A DNA stretch of 23,441 nt from an uncultured Clostridia bacterium (GTDB lineage Bacteria > Bacillota > Clostridia > Peptostreptococcales > Anaerovoracaceae). A program made the translations under genes and the position numbers. The stretch's first letter is position 1. The number at the start of each line of letters is the position of its first letter. Positions 21,873 to 23,441 of the stretch are shown here, piece by piece. Where the stretch lies: contig CAKQUI010000022.1 in assembly GCA_934277495.1 (NCBI GenBank), positions 1 through 23,441 of the forward strand, read 5' to 3'. The notes beneath the pieces were generated by a model, which was given only the letters and a program-made list of their open reading frames with translations, was not told the DNA's origin and did not search any database.

Positions 21873-22016
21873 TTAATCCATGATTTTCACATACCGTGTC
21901 ACAAGGTCATAGCTGTTATATTTCCGGCAGTACCGCTGCATGCGCTGATTTCTATACATACGGACAGGTTTTTCTGGTATCATCTGAAAGATTTCCTCAT
22001 ACACTGATTGCCGCAT
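21873..22016 (-). CDS. Possible small basic protein (47 residues) or gene remnant
   Basis: Minus-strand ORF from the ATG at 22016 to the stop at 21873. The peptide is basic and aromatic ('MRQSVYEEIFQMIPEKPVRM' followed by 'QRYCRKYNSYDLVTRYVKIM'), with plausible amino acid composition. It has no ribosome binding site, and the frame is open about nine codons further upstream before a stop. It may be the end of a decayed gene. No family recognised. The surrounding 21707-22140 otherwise shows nothing. Confidence 0.25.
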   Translation of the reverse strand: MRQSVYEEIFQMIPEKPVRMYRNQRMQRYCRKYNSYDLVTRYVKIMD

Positions 22017-22149
22017 GAGCAGCCGGCGTAACTTGCATTCACTTCATTCGATGCGCCGCATCAGACCTCTGCAGATGTCATCCGCTGCACTGCCTCTTGC
22101 AGGTTGCTGGATTTCCTTTAAATATATGAAATAACAGTCGTTTTACCTG

Positions 22150-22179
22150 TCGACAAAATAACTTTCCGTATGTTACAAT
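22150..22179 (+). promoter_or_regulatory. Promoter of the riboswitch leader
   Basis: TCGACA (22150-22155), 18 bases, TACAAT (22174-22179). Transcription would begin near 22186, a few bases before the first riboswitch stem (GAGGC at 22199). Confidence 0.5.
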
Positions 22180-22189
22180 ACTGTCGAAA

Positions 22190-22385
22190 ATAAATGAAGA
22201 GGCTTTCATGTGTCTGCGGCAGACTCTTTACAAAGTCATGCCTCAGTTGAAAAGGGAAACCGGTGGAAATCCGGTGCGGTACCGCCACTGTAAGCAGCGA
22301 GCAGCTTTTCGATGATGTCACTGGATAGAAACTTCCGGGAAGGCAGATATGCTGCAGCGACCTGCAAGCCAGGAGACCTGCATGG
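22190..22385 (+). ncRNA. Cobalamin (vitamin B12) riboswitch
   Basis: The conserved core is clear: GAGGC (22199-22203) pairs with GCCTC, then GAAAAGGGAAACCGGTG, AAATCCGGTGCGG, GCCACTGTAAGC, GATGATGTCACTGG, GGGAAGGC, and the B12 box AGCCAGGAGACCTGC at 22367-22381. All appear in the family order and spacing. Adenosylcobalamin-class riboswitches usually turn off B12 synthesis or uptake genes when the ligand is plentiful. Here the next gene on the same strand is a surface protein. Confidence 0.95.
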
Positions 22386-22528
22386 ATGCTGCGCAGAGCA
22401 GCCGACGGATATTTCGGCACGACTGCGATACCGGAGCCTTCAGACGGTATGATATCAGGTCAAAGCTATTCTCTTTACAGGATGATTTCAACGATATCCT
22501 GATATGGCTGAAAAGATTTTACTTATGA
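22382..22528 (+). CDS. Possible 48-residue upstream ORF starting at the B12 box
   Basis: The ATG at 22382 directly follows the B12 box, and the AGGAG inside the box (22371-22375) lies six bases upstream, an ideal ribosome-binding spacing. The ORF 'MDAAQSSRRIFRHDCDTGAF...' ends at 22528, before the leader terminator. It may be chance, because AGGAG is part of the conserved box. If real, ligand binding would hide its start signal. Confidence 0.25.
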   Translation: MDAAQSSRRIFRHDCDTGAFRRYDIRSKLFSLQDDFNDILIWLKRFYL

Positions 22529-22563
22529 CCGGCACCGGGAAATGATATACAGATTTGCAAAAA

Positions 22564-22595
22564 ACGGACTGCAGATGAATGCAGCTCGTTTTTTT
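22564..22595 (+). terminator. Intrinsic terminator in the riboswitch leader (expression platform)
   Basis: ACGGACTGCA (22564-22573) pairs with TGCAGCTCGT (22580-22589) with one mismatch and one G-U, followed by seven T. It stands between the riboswitch and the surface-protein gene, so it is the likely regulated terminator. Other long-range pairs in the platform are ATACCG/CGGTAT (22428-22433/22445-22450) and ATATCAGG/CCTGATAT (22452-22459/22498-22505). The stretch 22596-22760 shows no gene. Confidence 0.75.
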
Positions 22596-22775
22596 GTTAG
22601 CGTATACTGTCCTGCTCTATGGACTGACCGCTGTGAATTTTTCAGGAGAACAGGTATATTCCACGGCTTCTGCCAGACCGGTCCAGCACCCGTACTGCAG
22701 GGGAGCAATGTCATCAATCCAATTATACGTCTGCTGCTCAGATAAAACAAAACTATCAAAAGGAGGGATTTTTCA

Positions 22776-23441
22776 ATGAAGGAAAATCACAGAAAACGCA
22801 TTGCGGTCAGCTGGCTGCTTGCCATCATGATGCTCATCACCTGCATCCCGGCAACAGCGTTTGCTGACAGCACTTCCGGATGGAATGGCGAACCGGCGGC
22901 AGAGGCACCTGCCGTAAGTGAATCCGGCGGGATCTCATGGTATCAGATAGAAGATGCCGCAGACCTGGCATGGTTTGCCAAAGAAATCAATGACGGCACA
23001 GAGGGCGCTGCCGGAAGCGACGCCAACGCCGTACTCACATCCGATATCGACCTTAATGGTCAGAACTGGACAGCCATAGGCACGACAGATAATCCGTTCA
23101 AGGGCAAATTCGACGGCAAAGGCCACAGCATCAGCAATCTCAGCATCGATGCATCATCCGGATACCAGGGTCTCTTCGGCGACTCATACGGCACCGTCAG
23201 CAATGTCGATATCAAGTCAGGCAAGGTGACCAGCACTACCAGCAACACAGGATCGCTGATGGGTATGAACAATGCCGGCGGCATCGTGGAAAACTGCAGC
23301 AGCACCGCTGTTGTTACTGACAATTCAACTTCCAGATCATCGTACTTCGGCGGTCTTGTCGGCAACAATTCCGGAACTATCACAAAGTCATCCTTCACAG
23401 GTACAGTACAGACAGGCAACGAAACCATCAAACAGAAGAAT
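22776..23441 (+). CDS. GLUG-motif surface protein, N-terminal part, under riboswitch control
   Basis: The first 222 codons; the gene continues past the window. The ATG at 22776 has a consensus AGGAGG site. A signal peptide (about residues 1-30, 'LITCIPATAFADS') is followed by an Ala/Glu-rich spacer. Then comes a beta-rich domain typical of GLUG proteins: 'YQIEDAADLAWFAKEIND', 'LTSDIDLNGQNWTAIGT', 'FKGKFDGKGHSISNLSI'. GLUG-like repeats follow: 'GLFGDSYGTVSNVDIKSG', 'GSLMGMNNAGGIVENC' and 'GGLVGNNSGTITKSSF'. Such proteins are large, extracellular and repeat-built, often with further C-terminal domains. The cobalamin riboswitch and terminator upstream suggest it is made when B12 is scarce, so a cobalamin-binding part (for example a transcobalamin-like DUF4430 domain) may follow beyond the edge. 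That last point is inference. Confidence 0.88.
   Translation, partial: MKENHRKRIAVSWLLAIMMLITCIPATAFADSTSGWNGEPAAEAPAVSESGGISWYQIEDAADLAWFAKEINDGTEGAAGSDANAVLTSDIDLNGQNWTAIGTTDNPFKGKFDGKGHSISNLSIDASSGYQGLFGDSYGTVSNVDIKSGKVTSTTSNTGSLMGMNNAGGIVENCSSTAVVTDNSTSRSSYFGGLVGNNSGTITKSSFTGTVQTGNETIKQKN

Noticed and set aside
22118..22420. 100-residue minus-strand ORF over the riboswitch
   Set aside because: The plus strand is a conserved cobalamin riboswitch; the ORF is incidental.

Overview
The window looks like part of a chromosome of an anaerobic, gut-type member of the Bacillota (class Clostridia, order not resolved). This rests on strong AGGAGG ribosome binding sites, moderate GC with AT-rich intergenic DNA, Rho-independent terminators after most units, a CdaR/glycerate kinase pair, a stand-alone NrdD-like protein, an Rpn (PD-(D/E)XK) gene, a cobalamin riboswitch and a Spy0128/FctA-type surface protein. 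No species is claimed.

Left part (1-4400, minus strand). The start of an OFA-type MFS transporter lies behind a near-perfect sigma-54 promoter. An Rpn-family nuclease follows with its own promoter and hairpin. Next comes a loose cluster of small membrane or exported proteins: signal peptidase I, a VanZ-like protein, a lipoprotein, a 60-residue two-helix protein and two copies of a 36/37-residue cationic single-helix peptide too short for ordinary gene finding. The peptide copies sit in a mosaic duplication.

Middle (4500-9200). A PadR repressor gene diverges from a minus-strand unit of an exported 144-residue protein, three membrane permeases, one BcrA-type ATPase and a membrane-anchored protein. 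The layout resembles small-peptide export or immunity ABC loci. The substrate is unknown. The neighbouring small hydrophobic peptides make it a candidate undescribed peptide/ABC system.

9300-12900. A CdaR-type regulator diverges from glycerate kinase, and a hotdog acyl-CoA thioesterase converges on it, each with promoter and terminator. Then comes tRNA-Arg(CCG).

12990-21170. A 2344-residue cell-surface protein (signal peptide, VWA domain, one CnaB-like and ten Spy0128-type isopeptide domains, C-terminal anchor) lies between tRNA-Arg(CCG) and tRNA-Arg(CCT), with an Rpn 3' fragment at its end. Its only convincing promoter has a run of ten G in the spacer between the -35 and -10 boxes, which suggests on/off phase variation by slipped-strand mispairing.

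Right end (21400-23441). A small NrdD C-terminal-domain protein is followed by a plus-strand leader with its own promoter, a cobalamin riboswitch and an intrinsic terminator. The leader runs into a secreted GLUG-repeat surface protein cut by the window edge. Vitamin B12 control of a surface protein suggests extracellular cobalamin capture. The most interesting signals are the poly-G promoter, the riboswitch-controlled surface protein and the duplicated mini-peptide.
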